Shown: piece after piece, positions 26,601-39,456 of the stretch
Numbering within the stretch: the stretch's first letter is position 1
Layout of the letters: every line of letters begins with the position of its first letter
DNA from: Lateolabrax maculatus
Taxonomy: Eukaryota; Chordata; Actinopteri; Acropomatiformes; Lateolabracidae
Assembly (NCBI GenBank): GCA_031216445.1
Contig: CM062208.1
Coordinates: 1,411,501 to 1,475,500 of the forward strand
Length of the DNA: 64,000 nt
Reading direction: 5' to 3'
The notes under the pieces: generated by a model
Told to the model about the DNA's origin: nothing
The model's input: only the letters and a program-made list of their open reading frames with translations
Databases searched by the model: none
Translations under genes and position numbers: made by a program

Positions 26601-27651
26601 TAAGGTGTGTCGACTGATTCGTGTTGTCAATGTGTAATCTTCAAATCTAACGTACATAACAGGATGAAACCTCACAGGTGTGTGTTCACCTGTTTTAAAA
26701 TGTAAGAGCCGTTTTCTGTCTAAAAACCTTAGATAAATACTGTTTACTCGTTTATTCTTATGTTTGTATGGAAGTGAAGGATTTCTACTCATATTTAAGT
26801 CTGTTTCACTTTTGGCCCCGATTCTAAACTTAACCTTAAACTCAGATCCAAACCCTGATTCATTCCAGTCTGAAGACCTGCCCTCATCTCTCCATCCCGA
26901 TGAAGAAGAGATCAGTTTCTGAGGCATGAAAATGAGGGAAGAAAAGAAAGAAAGGAGCATGTAAAACCCACATAAACATAAAAACACTGGAGACCAGCAA
27001 CACGTTGAAAACACACACACGCGCGCGCGTCATGCCAACTTTCAGCTCTGTGTTGTATCTGCCAGGCTGTGTGATTATTAGACTGTGAGGGTTTTTGTTC
27101 AGATCACAACAGCAGCTCTGGGTGGATTAGAGCTCTAACTCCTGCAGTAGAAATGTGTTCACTCTCAGCTCCGAAAGACACTTTGAGCAAAAAGTGTCTC
27201 TGAAAGTGGCAGAGGGCCGGCGCTGGTCTCGGTGTGAATAAAGAGCCTTAACATTCATCTGTTAATGCAGAGCTGCCCTCGTGTGCAGGACCGTAGAAAT
27301 CACTGTTGATTTTGGACGATTCTGCAGAGCCACAGTTTATGTTAGTTAACGTTTTTTTTATAAATTCACGTGTTGGACAATATCTGCACATCAGCTGCAG
27401 CCTGGTCACAGTCAGGGAAGGACTGCAGTGATGGCAAATAAACTGGTTAAAGGAAAGGTCCAACATTTTTTGACAGAATGGACTTAGTTACTCGCCATCA
27501 CTGGAATTCAGGAGACGTGAGATATTTTGTGTAGTCCAGCCAGACTTTTAACAAATTTATATAAATAAAATGTGTGTCCAGTCATTTTAATTCGTTAAAA
27601 TATGAACCATCTGTGTGTGAGTCACAACAGGAAACAGATTGAGCTTGAGCA

Positions 27652-27682
<31 letters not shown>

Positions 27683-27732
27683 CTGATTTATGAACACAGA
27701 CGAAGCCGTATATATGTTAATGTGTTTTTTAA

Positions 27733-27763
<31 letters not shown>

Positions 27764-27816
27764 GCAGGCAGACAGACGGCTCAGTGTTTCCCAGTGGGAG
27801 TGTTACTGTAGCTCAG

Positions 27817-27844
<28 letters not shown>
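27652..27844 (+). repeat. Cluster of three CA/TG microsatellites
   Basis: (TG)n at 27652-27676, (TG)n at 27733-27764 and (CA)n at 27816-27844, within 200 bp. The last is in opposite phase, so TG and CA tracts face each other. Confidence 0.97.
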
Positions 27845-27847
<3 letters not shown>

Positions 27848-29158
27848 TGTTTGGGCTGCTGCTTCCAACACTTCTCTGTAGCAACACACACGCTGCAGTG
27901 TGTTTTTATTGATCTGAAACACCTCCGAGCTGCTACAAGCAGAGTTCGACTCGCCAGAAACGGAGCGCCTCTCTCCGGTCCGCCTGATCCAGGACCAGCA
28001 CCGCACCAACCGAGGCCACGCTGTCCCAACCAAAGAAACAACTGGACCTCAAGCGTCACGAGTAATTAAGATGAACGGACAGACTGACTCTGCCTTCACG
28101 CAGCCCTGCTTTCATTTCTGTCCATATTCTTAGACAGACGAATCTCTGTTGGACATTCATCCTCTTTCCATCCAAATGTAGCACAAACTTTCACTGAACC
28201 TCCAGAAAATCTGCAAAAGAAAACATGAATCGCTGCTTGTTTCCACCCACTCCTGTCCTGTGAACATGAGTCAGCTGGTTGGAGATAAACAGCAGGTGGA
28301 GCTGATTCTCCAGTCGGTGTGATCAAACCACCACAGAAGAAGAGACACGACGAGACGTCATTAAAAGAGTTCAAACGATGGAAAACATCCATTTGTTTTT
28401 CATGCACACACCTTAACTTTGACACCTCAGACAAGAGGAACAACTGGTTGTGATATTTCAATTTCCAGCGTTTCCCTTCAGGTGTTTTATCACCAAAATA
28501 AAATATGTAGAAAAACAGCAGGCATTGGTTCGGTGTCTCAGCGTCAGGTTTATAAAGGTTCATAAAGGTGACCAGACCAACAAATTTACACACCACAATG
28601 TGTAAGAATTTAAAATATAGAAACACAAAACATTAAAACTTGAAATCTTGTCTTGCACTGTGGTGTGAAACAGTGATTAGTCTGTACCAGCTGCCTACTG
28701 AAGACAGTTGTTTCAGAATAATTAGTCTTTATACTAAAGCTGAATAAATGTAAGGATCTAATAGAAAGAGGACAGTTCCAGCAGGTTGATGTTCTTCTTT
28801 GTATTTTCTTTCTCATTTCCTCACTTGTTCAGATGAACTCAGGCTGAATCTTCTGCAGGACGTAAACATTAAGAATTAGACTCCACCGCTGAGTGACGCA
28901 GATGTCTTCTTCAGACTTCACCGAGCGGAAAAGTGAAAACAAGCCTCGCAGGAAATGGTTTGTAATGAATGTGGTTTGTGTCAGCAGACGTTTCCACTCC
29001 AGTGAATCAATATTTGTCGCTGGATGTTCATGACGGTGTTTACACTTGTGTTTGTCCAGTTTCACACGTGGACCCAGTTTACTGCTGTCAGCTGTTTCCT
29101 ACATCTTATGTCTTTATGTCTTCGTGTGTCCCAGTAGTTGAGAAGGAAGGTACCAAAG

Positions 29159-29460
29159 CAACCTCTTCTTTCCCAGTATGTCTTTGATGAAGGTCCCGTC
29201 CTCATCACCTTCTATGCCGGCTGTATCACCGTCTGGTCCGGCACCTGCTGATCGCACGGCTCTACAGAGGGTCGGTCGGACAGCTGAGGAATCGTCGGCG
29301 TCTCCTCCCGTCCGGTAAAGACTGTTTTCACACTCCAGCGTTGTGGAAGACCCGTCCCAGCCCTCACACATGCTGTCTGTCCCTCTGCCATCCGGCCGGA
29401 GGTTCAGACGGACGACTCGTGAACCCATTGATCGAATCAACCTGGTCCCATTCAAACCCA
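29159..29460 (+). mobile_element. Decayed Rex1/CR1-like LINE RT C-terminus
   Basis: Frameshifted fragments read FYAGCITVWSGTC, then in another frame VEDPSQPSHMLSVPLPSGRR. These match the usual end of CR1/Rex1-type reverse transcriptases (CITVWYG, DPSHPSH..LLPSGRR). Frameshifts and stops show it is dead. It has higher G/C than the surrounding intron. Confidence 0.6.
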
Positions 29461-29614
29461 GACGGTTTACTTTCTTCTTTCTTTTGATCTATTATCCATC
29501 TTTAGCTACATTTTTATGATATTAATTAACTCGAACATACAGCCACTTTCACAGTGCACATTTACATTCATTCACTGTATGACTGTTAATGTCTGTCCAC
29601 TTTGTTCCAGACTG

Positions 29615-29790
29615 AAACGTCAGTTTACTGGATGTACGTTCATGTTCCCCTCAGGATGAACTGTTATAACTTTATTGATCCTCTGACCTGACATGTAGCG
29701 CCATCATCAGGTCATCATTTTAATACATCCAACACTTTTGTTAATGATCAAATACCTGCAGAGTTAAAGACATTCATCAGCCTCAGCTGG
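29615..29790 (+). repeat. Dispersed fish repeat, third copy
   Basis: Holds the 3' half only: TTCATGTTCCCCTCAGGATG, AACTTTATTGATCCTCTGAC and AGCGCCATCATCAGGTCATC. It lies just downstream of the decayed LINE at 29159-29460. Confidence 0.75.
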
Positions 29791-30035
29791 ACTCACTGTT
29801 CACTGCTGATTACTAAATGCGTTAAATAACTTGATGAGGATTTATGTGTCACGCTCTTCATCTTCACCATCACGGCAGCCCCCAATCAAGAGTTTGATGT
29901 CCTATATTATCCTCATATTAAACAAAAGATAAAATAGATAAAATGCTAAAATACATTTTTTTCTGTGTTTTCTCCAGTTGGTGCTACCGCCTTAAACTAT
30001 GTGAAAAGTTAATAAAGTACAGCAGGCAAGTGAAG

Positions 30036-30182
30036 TGAGAGAGAGTGAGTGAGTGTGTGTGAGAGTGTGTGTGTGTGTGAGAGAGAGTGTGTGTGTGTGT
30101 GAGTGTGTGTGTGAGAGTGTGTGAGTGTGTGTGTGTGTATGTGTGTGTGAGAGAGAGTGTGTGTGTGTGTGAGTGTGTGTGT
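30036..30182 (+). repeat. (TG)n/(GA)n compound microsatellite
   Basis: GTGAGTGAGTG, GAGAGAG and (GT)n segments; a block of about 60 bp (GAGAGAGTGTGTGTGTGTGT...) occurs twice, near 30079 and 30149. Confidence 0.95.
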
Positions 30183-30540
30183 TGCAGGGTGTTTGGTGTA
30201 GAAAAACACATTTGGGAAGAAACGCATGAACGTTTCAGTTTGGATTATGTAATTTTGGAGATGTTCACACACACACACACATAATCGACATGCATTCATG
30301 TGTGCCAGTGTGTGCACGTACACCCCCTCTCCTCCTCTGTGCAACAACGTGTAAGTCCTGATGTTACATCCAATCAGATCAGAGAGTAACCACGAGTCAG
30401 CGCAGGAACATTAGCACGCTCGACTTCACACGAGCCGCCACACACCGCGAGGGAACATCAGCATCCGTCCTCCTACGAGGAGGAAACCAAGGCGTGTGTG
30501 TGAATTAAAATTAGAAATGAACCTTGAAATAATCTCATTG

Positions 30541-30612
30541 GGCTTGTGGGCGGGCGCAGCGTAGCGCGCCACTGAGGCGCCGCCTGAGGGCGGGACCTGC
30601 TGCCCGCCACAC
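30541..30612. promoter_or_regulatory. CpG-rich patch with two GC boxes
   Basis: A short G/C-rich stretch with about ten CpGs, including GGGCGGGC (30548) and GGGCGGGA (30588), inside an otherwise A/T-rich intron. It might be an intronic promoter or enhancer; no open frame or TATA box supports this further. Confidence 0.3.
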
Positions 30613-31141
30613 TGACATCACATTACTAAACTGTGTGGAGCCTCAGCTCAGTTACATCACAGCTTCAGCCTCCAGGTATTCACATGTACATGTTAAAAAA
30701 CTGCAAAAAGGGTAGAAAGAATCAGCCGAGAAACTGTGTGGGAGAGTTGCAGAAAACGCTCACGGTGGTGTGTCATCTCAGAGAGGAGAGAAGCAAATGA
30801 ACATGTCAGAGAGACCTGAGCTACTCGGCTAAAAGGAACCAAAAACATCCAAACTCTAATTACAAACTGAACAGAGAGAAGACGTTACTCTGGAACATGC
30901 AGAGATATGAGGAACATACTGTACTGCTGTTTCAGTCCATTATCCACAAATGGCCCACTTCACTGCTGCTTCACAATGAATACCTTCAGTTTCTACAGAT
31001 GCAGGTTTATTAAGCAAGTTTCACATGCAAGGAATTTGTCTTGGTGCTGTCCTGCAGTTAGAATTAAAATGTGCTTCAGTGTGTAAAGCTGGAGCTCTTT
31101 TTAACGACATTATTTACTGAAGGTTCAGCTCTCTGCACGCT

Positions 31142-31171
31142 TAAATTATTATATTTAAATATAATAATTTA
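31142..31171. repeat. 30-bp perfect A/T palindrome
   Basis: TAAATTATTATATTT joined directly to its complement, with no loop, within an A/T-only stretch from 31141 to about 31193. Confidence 0.95.
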
Positions 31172-32868
31172 TATATATTTTATTTAAATAATATTGTTGA
31201 TGTGGCTGAGGGAAGATGAGTGAGTTCACATGCACACAGCGCTCAACTAAAACTAATCTAAGTATGATTTTCTCTGCTGATTCTCTGAACACACTGATCA
31301 CAAACATCCCTGCATGCATGAATTAAGAGAGTCTGAGGCCGGGGCACCGTCTCTCCGCTGAATGCTGAACAGTCTGATGTTGCATCACCAAAACAAACTG
31401 TAATGTCTCATCATGTGTCATTTTTTTGTTGCCTCCGAAGGCTGAAAACAACAGAGAACTTGTTTTCTGTTAGAGACGAAGCAGAAGCGGAGACGCAACA
31501 AAGCGACTGTGTGGAAATGAAAGGAAGCGACCGAGGACGGCAGAAACAATCAGAGTGAGGAGAAGGACCTGCCATCAGAGAGAATCAGCTGTTCCCGGGG
31601 ACATGATAACATGAAATCATGTGATGAAGCGATGAAAGATGTTTACAGCACTGGAGCGTTTATCTCATCAGACAACTGGCGACTGTTGTGGTCATGAGAG
31701 GGTTAAATAATAAACTATACCCATAAAACCTGCAACCAAGGACAGTGGCTCACACCCGTTCCTGTTCTCAGGCACTAGGCATTAATCAGACATCTATCTT
31801 CTATATATAAATATATATATTATATATATATAAAACTTGAATGTCGAGTTGCCACAGAAACCACACAGAGGAAGACGAGGCCTGATGAAGACGCTAGATG
31901 AAAAGTCAGACGATCACCAAAGTTTTTACAATTAAAAAATAATAAATCAGATATTTCAGTCTGGACAGGAACTTGTTTAGTTAAGATAAATAAATATTAA
32001 ACCAGCTCATTATTGTATTTGGACACTCAGAAGCGAGTTATTTATCTGCACTTCTTCCTCCTCGATCACCCCCCCGACAGCTAAATGTATAACTGGCGGT
32101 GGACAAACGAACCTGCAGCAGTAACCAGATCTCAGATAAATTACATAACTGCGCTCATTTATTGGGAGGCGAAGGTGAATGATGAGCGAATCCCGGCTAT
32201 CGGGCTTTGGATCTGGACTCGGAAGGAAAGCTGAATTAGGTATCTGCAGCTCCGGCATGACTCGGCCATTAGCAGCCACAGCGCGGCCTGACGGGGTTAA
32301 TGAAGTGGAGGCGACAGGAAGCAAACACAGACCTCAGGGCCGCCGAGGGGATCGGAGGCATTAGGCGAGGCTGACAACTCACTCCAAATGAATTAGTGCC
32401 TTTGTTTTTGGTCAATAAAGTTTGGAGAAAACACAAAGTGTGTGTGATGGGTTATTTGGTTCAATGGAAGAAGGAACACGAACAAAACATGATCTTTGAG
32501 TGGAAACACGACACTGACGTCCAGCTTTTCTTACCCAAAAATGTTGTCATTGTCCGTCCACAGAGCAGAAAGACAGACAGCAGGGATCCTTCAGAGAGGA
32601 TGCAGCAGATTCTGTCTCTAACATGAGTGAGTGGATTTACATGGACTGCTGCACGTTTTGTTATGTTGCAGCTCTATGTTAAAATCATTTTAATTTTAAT
32701 TAAATTAGACCTTTGTCTAATTTGTTCTAATCCCTTCTGTAGATAGAAACATACTGTAGATAATTCTGTGCTTTAACTAAAGCACCCAACTCATAGAACT
32801 GATTATTATGGCAATACATGCTATGTACAGAGCTGATATCTGGTGTTTATTATTATTATTATATGAAG

Positions 32869-32893
32869 TGTGTGTGTGTGTGTGTGTGTGTGT
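32869..32893 (+). repeat. (TG)n microsatellite
   Basis: About twelve TG units, preceded by a short (TTA)n run at about 32847-32861. Confidence 0.95.
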
Positions 32894-33180
32894 ACTGTAT
32901 TGGCCCCAATATAAGACGACCCTGATTATAAGATTGATAGCATTTGTGAAGCTCGTCCGTCAGTCACACACTCTCTCGCTCTCCTGTCAGACAAAATGAT
33001 GTTCTCTGGCACTTGGTATTTCTCTGATGCTCTTTTTGTCTCTTTGAGCTCCTCATCATGTGTGACAGCGACCACTCGTAGCTGCTTGACAGATGTCCCG
33101 TTAGGGACCCTCTCGTCCCCTGTGGGAGTCCCAGAAGACTCTTTAATGGAGGTGCGAACAAGTAAGTGTCATTCTTTAAG
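32893..33180. repeat. Dispersed repeat fragment, copy 1
   Basis: Begins TACTGTATTGGCCCCAATAT then AAGACGACCCTGATTATAAG, typical of a fish DNA-transposon-like repeat. The following CATTTGTGAAGCTC, CACACTCTC, TTCTCTGGCA.TTGG.ATTTCTCT and GAGCTC.TCATCAT blocks recur in order at 33965-34215. Confidence 0.6.
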
Positions 33181-33964
33181 AGGATGACACATCTGAATGG
33201 CAGACATTTATAAACAGACGGCTGACTTTTACTAGAAATTAGAGAAGGACAGTAACCATCATTGCTGTGTTGTTGGTGCAGAGAAGCTTTCTCCAGCGTC
33301 CTCTGTCATTAAAGGACTATTCAGCTGCGTTAAGGACCATGACCGTGATGCTTCTGTTCTGCTCGTTTCTGGTTGGGATGTTTTATTAATTCTTTCGTGA
33401 GTTCTTCTTGTTTGTTTGGTTGGGGGAGAGTTTGTGTGGGCCTGTAGACTTCCGGTTCATCTACCTTCTGCTCTTTGTGTTCACAGATGCTTTGTTATTC
33501 ACAAATATGTGACGTAACATTGCATTCCCTGGCAGCACTATCTCATGCTGAAAAATGGATCAATCATTCATTTCTTTTGTCACATTTGTTGGGTTGAAGG
33601 TCAGAACATATTTTAGTTATGCGGTGGACAGTAAGAGCAGCTCGTTCTCTTATTCAACAAACTGAAAATACACGTTGTGTTTCTGATGCTGCAGTTTCTC
33701 CATTTCAGGATGAGATATGACGACTATATTGACTATATTGATTTCACAATCAATAAATCTTTACATCTCAGCACACACAGTTTATGGTGTCACCTCCTTT
33801 TTTAATCACCACTAAGGCACTCGAGGGAGACGTGGGATCATTTTCATCCCTGTGTATCCGTCCGGTCCTACTTTATGGTTGTTTTGAATATCAAAGAAAC
33901 TCAAAATGACTACAGAGACCAGTATTTCAAGAAGAAGAGTCCTCAGCCTTGAAGCTTTTTTTTT

Positions 33965-34215
33965 TTCTCATTAAAGTAAAATGTGAAATAATACCATTAA
34001 AGCTGAACATGAATCTCACATTTGTGAAGCTTCTCCCTCAGTCTCACACTCTCCAGTCAAGCTGAAAAAGCCGTCAAAATTATTTTCTCTGGCAGTTGGC
34101 ATTTCTCTAACTGTCTTTTTGAGCTCAGCATCATCTGTAACAACCGTAACGCAGCCGGTCAGCATCACTTGGTCCCCGGTCAGTTTAAGGAGGTTTAGAG
34201 AAGCTTTGGACTCGT
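33965..34215. repeat. Dispersed repeat fragment, copy 2
   Basis: Shares ordered blocks with 32893-33180 (CATTTGTGAAGCTTCTCCCT, AGTCTCACACTCTC, TTCTCTGGCAGTTGGCATTT, GAGCTCAGCATCATCTGTAA) in the same orientation about 1.05 kb away. The head with the GACGACCC motif is absent. Confidence 0.6.
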
Positions 34216-36149
34216 TCTCATTCGTCATGAATTTATTTTCTCAACACAAAACAACATAATCGACTACAAAACAACTACAGAGACTATTAGGTTAACCCGT
34301 ACACTAACGCTCTGGATTTTGTACAGATGAAACAAACAAGAGATAATGTAGATAAACCAGTCAAATCAAATCCTTCCATCTTAAATTACTAACAATGACC
34401 ATTTCAGTATTTTGGAAGATGCTCTTATTTGCTTTCTTACAGAGTGTTGGATTGATACCACTCTCATCATCTGTATGTATTGGAAGCTACGCCAGGAGAC
34501 GGTTAGGCCAAGGGCAGTCCACCTGCCAGCACCGCTAAAACTTTGGTTTGTTTAATCTGTATAAAAACCAAAGTGACATTTTATTTTACAGGGGTTTGTG
34601 CCGGATTGTTTCTTGGCTGGGACCAGAGTTTCCACTGGTTGAAAGAAGTCACTGGGAAGTAATGTCTGGTCAGGCTGCATCTCTCTGTGGTCATTTTGCA
34701 TCGTCTGACTCGAGTCAAAGCTTCGTACTGCAGACCTCATTGACTCTCCTTAGACAGATATCACACTAAATACTACAGCACACTATTCAAAAAATGCTGT
34801 TCTGATTTAAATTACTAATGTTACTGTTTCATCGTTTTAATTAAAGGTTACTGGAGCTTCTGTCCACAGGAAGGAAAAAGTTGACAAAAACATTAGGATT
34901 GGATTTGTTTGCAAAAAAATCATGATGAAAAATGTTAATTTTAACAGACACTTCTAGGTGCGTTTCTGTCCAACTGTTTCCATGCACATTTTCAACCTGC
35001 ACATGTGGAAAAATGAAGGTGTTTTTCAAGTTGACATATCATTTTCATCCTGCAGATTTGACATTTGGAACTTGTCTTTTCTCTTATCTGCCAAAGTCAG
35101 GAGAACTCAGTTCCATCTGCTGTAAATCATTAAAGAACCAAACTGCGCTGACGTCGAGCTTTAATGTTCCTGCCTTTCATTCATTGGATAACATCTCAGG
35201 CCTGGGCACACTGCCACCTGCAGAAAAGTCAACTCTCCCACCATTTCTCATCCTAAATGACTTAGTGTGAAAGCATGTCGACAAATAACAAGAAACTGAT
35301 CAATTCAGTAGAAAAGGTTTTGGATGATTCAACGTCAATCAAACAATAACTGATGGTCTGTTTCGCAGAGGACTGAAAAGTCATCGGCTGAAACTGAAAT
35401 ACATTTTCACGCTGTTCTTCATTTTCACCCAGTGAGTGAAAATAAGGTCCGTGCAGAGCTGATCTCCCACCCCCTCCGTCGCTGTGTGGTCTTCGTCTGC
35501 AGCCCCATCATTACATTTCCTGCTCATCAAGGTCCATTGACATGAGCAGCTGGATACCAGCCAGGCAGGCAGAGGCCAATTATCAGGACCTGATTGTTCC
35601 CTCGCCTCCATAAAAAATGATATGGAGTCATAAACGTCACTTGTGTCTTGAACACGGCAAAATGGCATCTCACGAGGAGCCGACTGCCCTCCTACTTCAT
35701 TGTTAGTGAGTTTGCTCTGTCTCCTCAATTTTCCTTCACAGTTGAACCGTGATCTCGCTCCACTTCCTCTATTTATGAACTGAAAGGGCTGGAATTTCTG
35801 TTATTTTATTAACAAGGAGGAGGGCGTTAACACTGAACAAGGACAAACAAGTCAGCGATCAACCCTGTTATTTTTCCTGAGCCTTGGATTGGTGAATTCA
35901 CAACATGTATGTGTGTGTGTTCAGAGATGTGTAGCATGTTTTCATTGTGCTGAAACCACTTCTACTGCTGCACCACCTCAACCTTCAAATCAAATCCAAC
36001 CCCTGAACTTCCTCCCAGCTCACCCGCCCGCCACGTTAGTCCAGCCGGAGATATAATACAAAGATATAATAACAACTGTCACCATGAAATTTGAGATGGT
36101 GAAGGTGGTGACAGTGATCCGCTGGCATGGATGAGTCTCTTTAATCAGG

Positions 36150-36390
36150 TCCTTTACTTCAGAAAGTACAAATACACACTAAAAACACTCCTACTTAACC
36201 TTATTGAGGTACAAAAAATATTTAAAGTATTAAAGTAAAGTCCTCCTGCTGCAGTAAAGAGTTCCTGTCAGTGTTTTATTATCTCTGATGTTTCTGGATT
36301 AATATTCCTGCTGCATTCATGTGTCTGTTGTATTTTACTGCTGTAGATGTTTAAGGTTGAGCTCATTTTAACTCCTTTATAAGAAAACAT
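36150..36390 (+). repeat. 'GTAAAAGTACTAATA' fish repeat copy near the htr2a exon
   Basis: Starts at TCCTTTACTTCAGAAAGTAC and contains the 138-bp block shared with 14292-14429 in the same orientation. It lies about 300 bp from the donor side of the exon at 36680-36880, inside the intron. Confidence 0.7.
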
Positions 36391-36679
36391 GAATTAAGAC
36401 TTCATGGTAATTGTAAAGGTGCTATTGTTGCTTCCTGGAATTTCCTGGAAATGACTGATTTGTTACATTAATAATCTTGTATAAGTAATTTGGTAACAAT
36501 AATAGAAAAAAAATCAATGAATTAATACATTTCTAATGTAGCAGAGAGAGTGATTTCCTGGGTACACTGGAGGTCTGCAGAGCATACAAAGAATCAAACA
36601 TGGAGAAAAAAGGTTCTATAATAAATAAATATTATGTTTACAATGCAAATCTGGTCAAATCTGGTGTGTGTGGTCTTAC

Positions 36680-36880
36680 CCACTGAAATGGTCCACACTG
36701 CCATGATCTTGATGCGGGCCTTGGTGTGGGAGTTGAAGCGGCTGTGGTGGATCGGGTTCCGTATGCCAATGTACCGATCCAGCGAGATGGCGCAGAGGTG
36801 CATGATGGACGCTGTGGAGAACAGGACGTCCAGGTAGATCCAGATGGGACAGAGGTCAGAGGGCAGCGGCCACCCGTAAT
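36680..36880 (-). CDS. htr2a: 5-hydroxytryptamine receptor 2A, internal coding exon (TM3-TM4)
   Basis: A 201-bp exon flanked on the minus strand by an acceptor (CCCCCTGCAG) and a donor (GTAAGA at 36679-36674). It starts with the last two bases of a codon and ends one base into a Gly codon, which matches the phase of the exon at 20607. It encodes the end of ECL1 (YGWPLPSDLCPIW, including the conserved disulfide Cys of TM3), TM3 with the amine-binding Asp in IYLDVLFSTAS, the E/DRY-type motif in LCAISLDRY, ICL2 (NPIHHSRFNSHTK) and the start of TM4 (AVWTISVG). An ORF-only view would start at the internal Met of MHLCAIS, but the reading frame and acceptor show the exon begins 25 codons earlier. 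TM1, TM2 and the N-terminus must come from an exon further upstream, not found in this window. Confidence 0.96.
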
Positions 36881-38190
36881 CTGCAGGGGGAGTGAAGAGG
36901 AAAAGAGAACATGCTGTTACATCTTCGTCTTTCGTTAGTGTACATCGTTCTCACCCTCCGTCTCTGTCCACTGTTCTCATGAGCAACACATTTCTGGTCT
37001 GACCATCGTCGCTTCAGTACATACAGTCGTTATTTATGATGCACGGGTCCAGTCACAGGCCCAACAGATCATTCTCATCATCAGCTTATTTCCTGTGTTT
37101 TTTAGCTTTACAGCTGCTCTCTGATGCCTCGTTGGAGCAACATTTGTTTTCGCCCTGACTGTATTTGTTTTAATGTAACTGGAGTCTGTAATAAAAAGCA
37201 TTAGCTGGGCCAGAGTGATGCTTTTCATGGACAAGTTGCCTCTAAATAGATAATTACACAGTGACCACACAGCGATAAATGGAGTGAGTCATACAGAGGA
37301 GAACGTTTAAAACCTGATACATCCACACGTGTGTTCACATATCTCTCTTTCTCACACACACACACATTAAGACTTCTCCCTCATGACCGTCGTGCTCCTC
37401 CCACTGCAGCGTCTCTAAATATAGTCAAATCAAACCACTCCGCTGGTGATGAAAATTACATTATACAATATTTTGAATAGGAGCAGAAATGCTTTTTATG
37501 TGGTGTACATCAAGGTGACGCAGGTTTATTTATAGGAGCCAGAAAAAAAAAACAGATGAGCAGAAATACAACTTTCTGAAAAACAGATTGAACGACTGAA
37601 CTAAGACTGACAGTAGGAAGAAACATGTTGATGATGGGTACATTAAAAATGGAGACCACTTTGATATTCTTATTCCTAAATGTAAAGTATGTTTAAAAGG
37701 GTTTATCCTCTCTGCGGTGGCCAGTTTAGCACACTTTATGTTCAGACTACACAGTTTTTTCACTGTGTCAGATTAGGAGATTATAGAGTCATTAATCTGC
37801 TTCTCATTAACTTGTTTCAGTCTGTCGATGAAGTCTCATCTTCTTTAATAAAAGGGAGAAGATCTGACAGCAGTAAGAATATTCCAACATATTTTCAATG
37901 CAGTTTCAAGTATTTTCCACAAAAGTTTAACTTTTCATTTATTAATGTGCAGCAACCGGCCTCATATTTTCATTTCTCCAGTAGAAACTGGTTGCAAAAG
38001 CCCAATCCACTTCCAATTCACATTAATGCATCAGTCATAATAATCCCATAACTGTGAAGCTTTTTTCTGCACGAATACTTTTACTTTTGTTACATTTGCT
38101 GACAATACTTTTGTACTAAAGTAAAGGTGTCGACAGAACTCGGAGCAGAGGCAGATCATGGAGTTCAGGTGACGATGAAGCATTTGTGCA

Positions 38191-38216
38191 CCCTCCTCCT
38201 CCTCCTCCTCCTCCTC
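38191..38216 (+). repeat. (CTC)n trinucleotide repeat
   Basis: Nearly pure CTC units. A second (CTC)n run lies at 38482-38508 in the same pyrimidine-rich neighbourhood. Confidence 0.95.
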
Positions 38217-39371
38217 ATCCCTCCATGCAACAGGTGAGGGACGACTTGATCAAGGCTTTTATAACTTGGGAGGCGATGACTCATCCATGCTGTTCGATGT
38301 CGCCATGGTCACCGCCCAACTCTCAGCTATCGCCTCCTCCTCCTCCTCTTCCTCATTGCTCCTGTTTTCGGATTTCCTTTTCTCTCAGTTTATCATTTTT
38401 TTCATCCTCATTCCTCTCCTTCACCTTATTTTTCATTTGTGGATCTCTTCTGATTTCTCTTCTGTTCGGCCACAAACAGCCTTCCTCCTCCTCCTCCTCC
38501 TCCTCCTCTGTTTGAGCTCTCTAATTCTCCTGCACTTGAGTTTCCATTCAGTCTTTGTTAGGTTTTTGAAAACTAAAAAGCTTCTCCTCCGTGTCTCGCT
38601 GTACTCCAGATGGAGACTTTCTGCTTGTTTCCAGACGTATTTTAAGCAACGAGAACTGAAAACACCTTCCAGAGAACACAAGTGGACATTTTGACCCGTG
38701 GTGGTGTTAGATAAAAGTTACCACGAGTCATCAAGGTTCATCCTCTGAGGACCATGAACATCTAATACATTGTTGGACAAAGACTGATTGATTCTCCTGA
38801 AGTTGAACTGAAAACAAAAATACATTTTTGCAACAAACTCAGTAAAAAATTATTTTCAGATACCTGATATCCCTCCAGGCGGCTAGTTGACCACCTGTGG
38901 GCAGTGTTGTTAGTCCCATCTGTGATCGGAACAGATCACAGACACTTTCTGGCACTTCCACTCACAAATGCAAATTGAAAATGTGCAAAAAAAAAACGGT
39001 TGATAGAAATTCCCATAGTTTCCATGAACATCTCCAAAAATTATATAATTTGTTCCAGTTTCTTTTTTGACTTTAAACCTGTGTAAAGGTAATGAAGTTA
39101 CTCAAGGTTAAAGCGTCTAAACGTGGATTTTAACCAGATGAACTGAAATAATTGTCTGCATTTAAAGTGGAAACATCTGACCTGTGTTCACTCCTCATGT
39201 TTCCATTTTAAAGAAGTCCAGCATGTTGCTCTGCGGCTCAGATCCCCGCCGAGAATCACAAAGAGAAAATAGAATTCCTCCTCGGGGACCGATAAAGTGT
39301 AACATTATTACCGGCTCCACCACCTCAGATGGCGGTGACCTGGAACCACAGTGAATCATTCCTCACAGAGA

Positions 39372-39456
39372 CCCCCCCCCCCCCCCCCCCCCCCCGCCAC
39401 ACACACACACACACACCCACACTCACACACTCACTCACACACACACACACACACAG
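39372..39456 (+). repeat. C24 homopolymer followed by (CA)n
   Basis: Twenty-four consecutive C residues (39372-39395), then GCCA and a (CA)n array with CACT variants to 39456. Such runs are prone to length errors in sequencing. Confidence 0.98.

Larger units (their letters stand above)
20608..36679 (-). other. htr2a intron between TM3/4 exon and last exon
   Basis: This intron is about 16.1 kb and is bounded by GTAAGA (36679-36674) and CTCTCTGCAG (20617-20608). No coding exon was recognised inside it. It holds a LINE 3' remnant (22850-23648), a hAT-like repeat (22375-22630), microsatellites at 27.65-27.84 kb and 30.0-30.2 kb, a second LINE remnant (29159-29460), a GC-box cluster (30541-30612), an A/T palindrome (31142-31171), a pair of related repeat fragments (32893-33180 and 33965-34215) and a possible conserved block (35450-35730). 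The rest looks like unique non-coding sequence. Confidence 0.85.

Noticed and set aside
26523..27020. 165-codon minus-strand frame
   Set aside because: No recognisable family; includes a CA/CG microsatellite at one end. Treated as chance.
28096..28626. 176-codon minus-strand frame
   Set aside because: No motif, no splice context supporting an exon, and composition like the surrounding intron.
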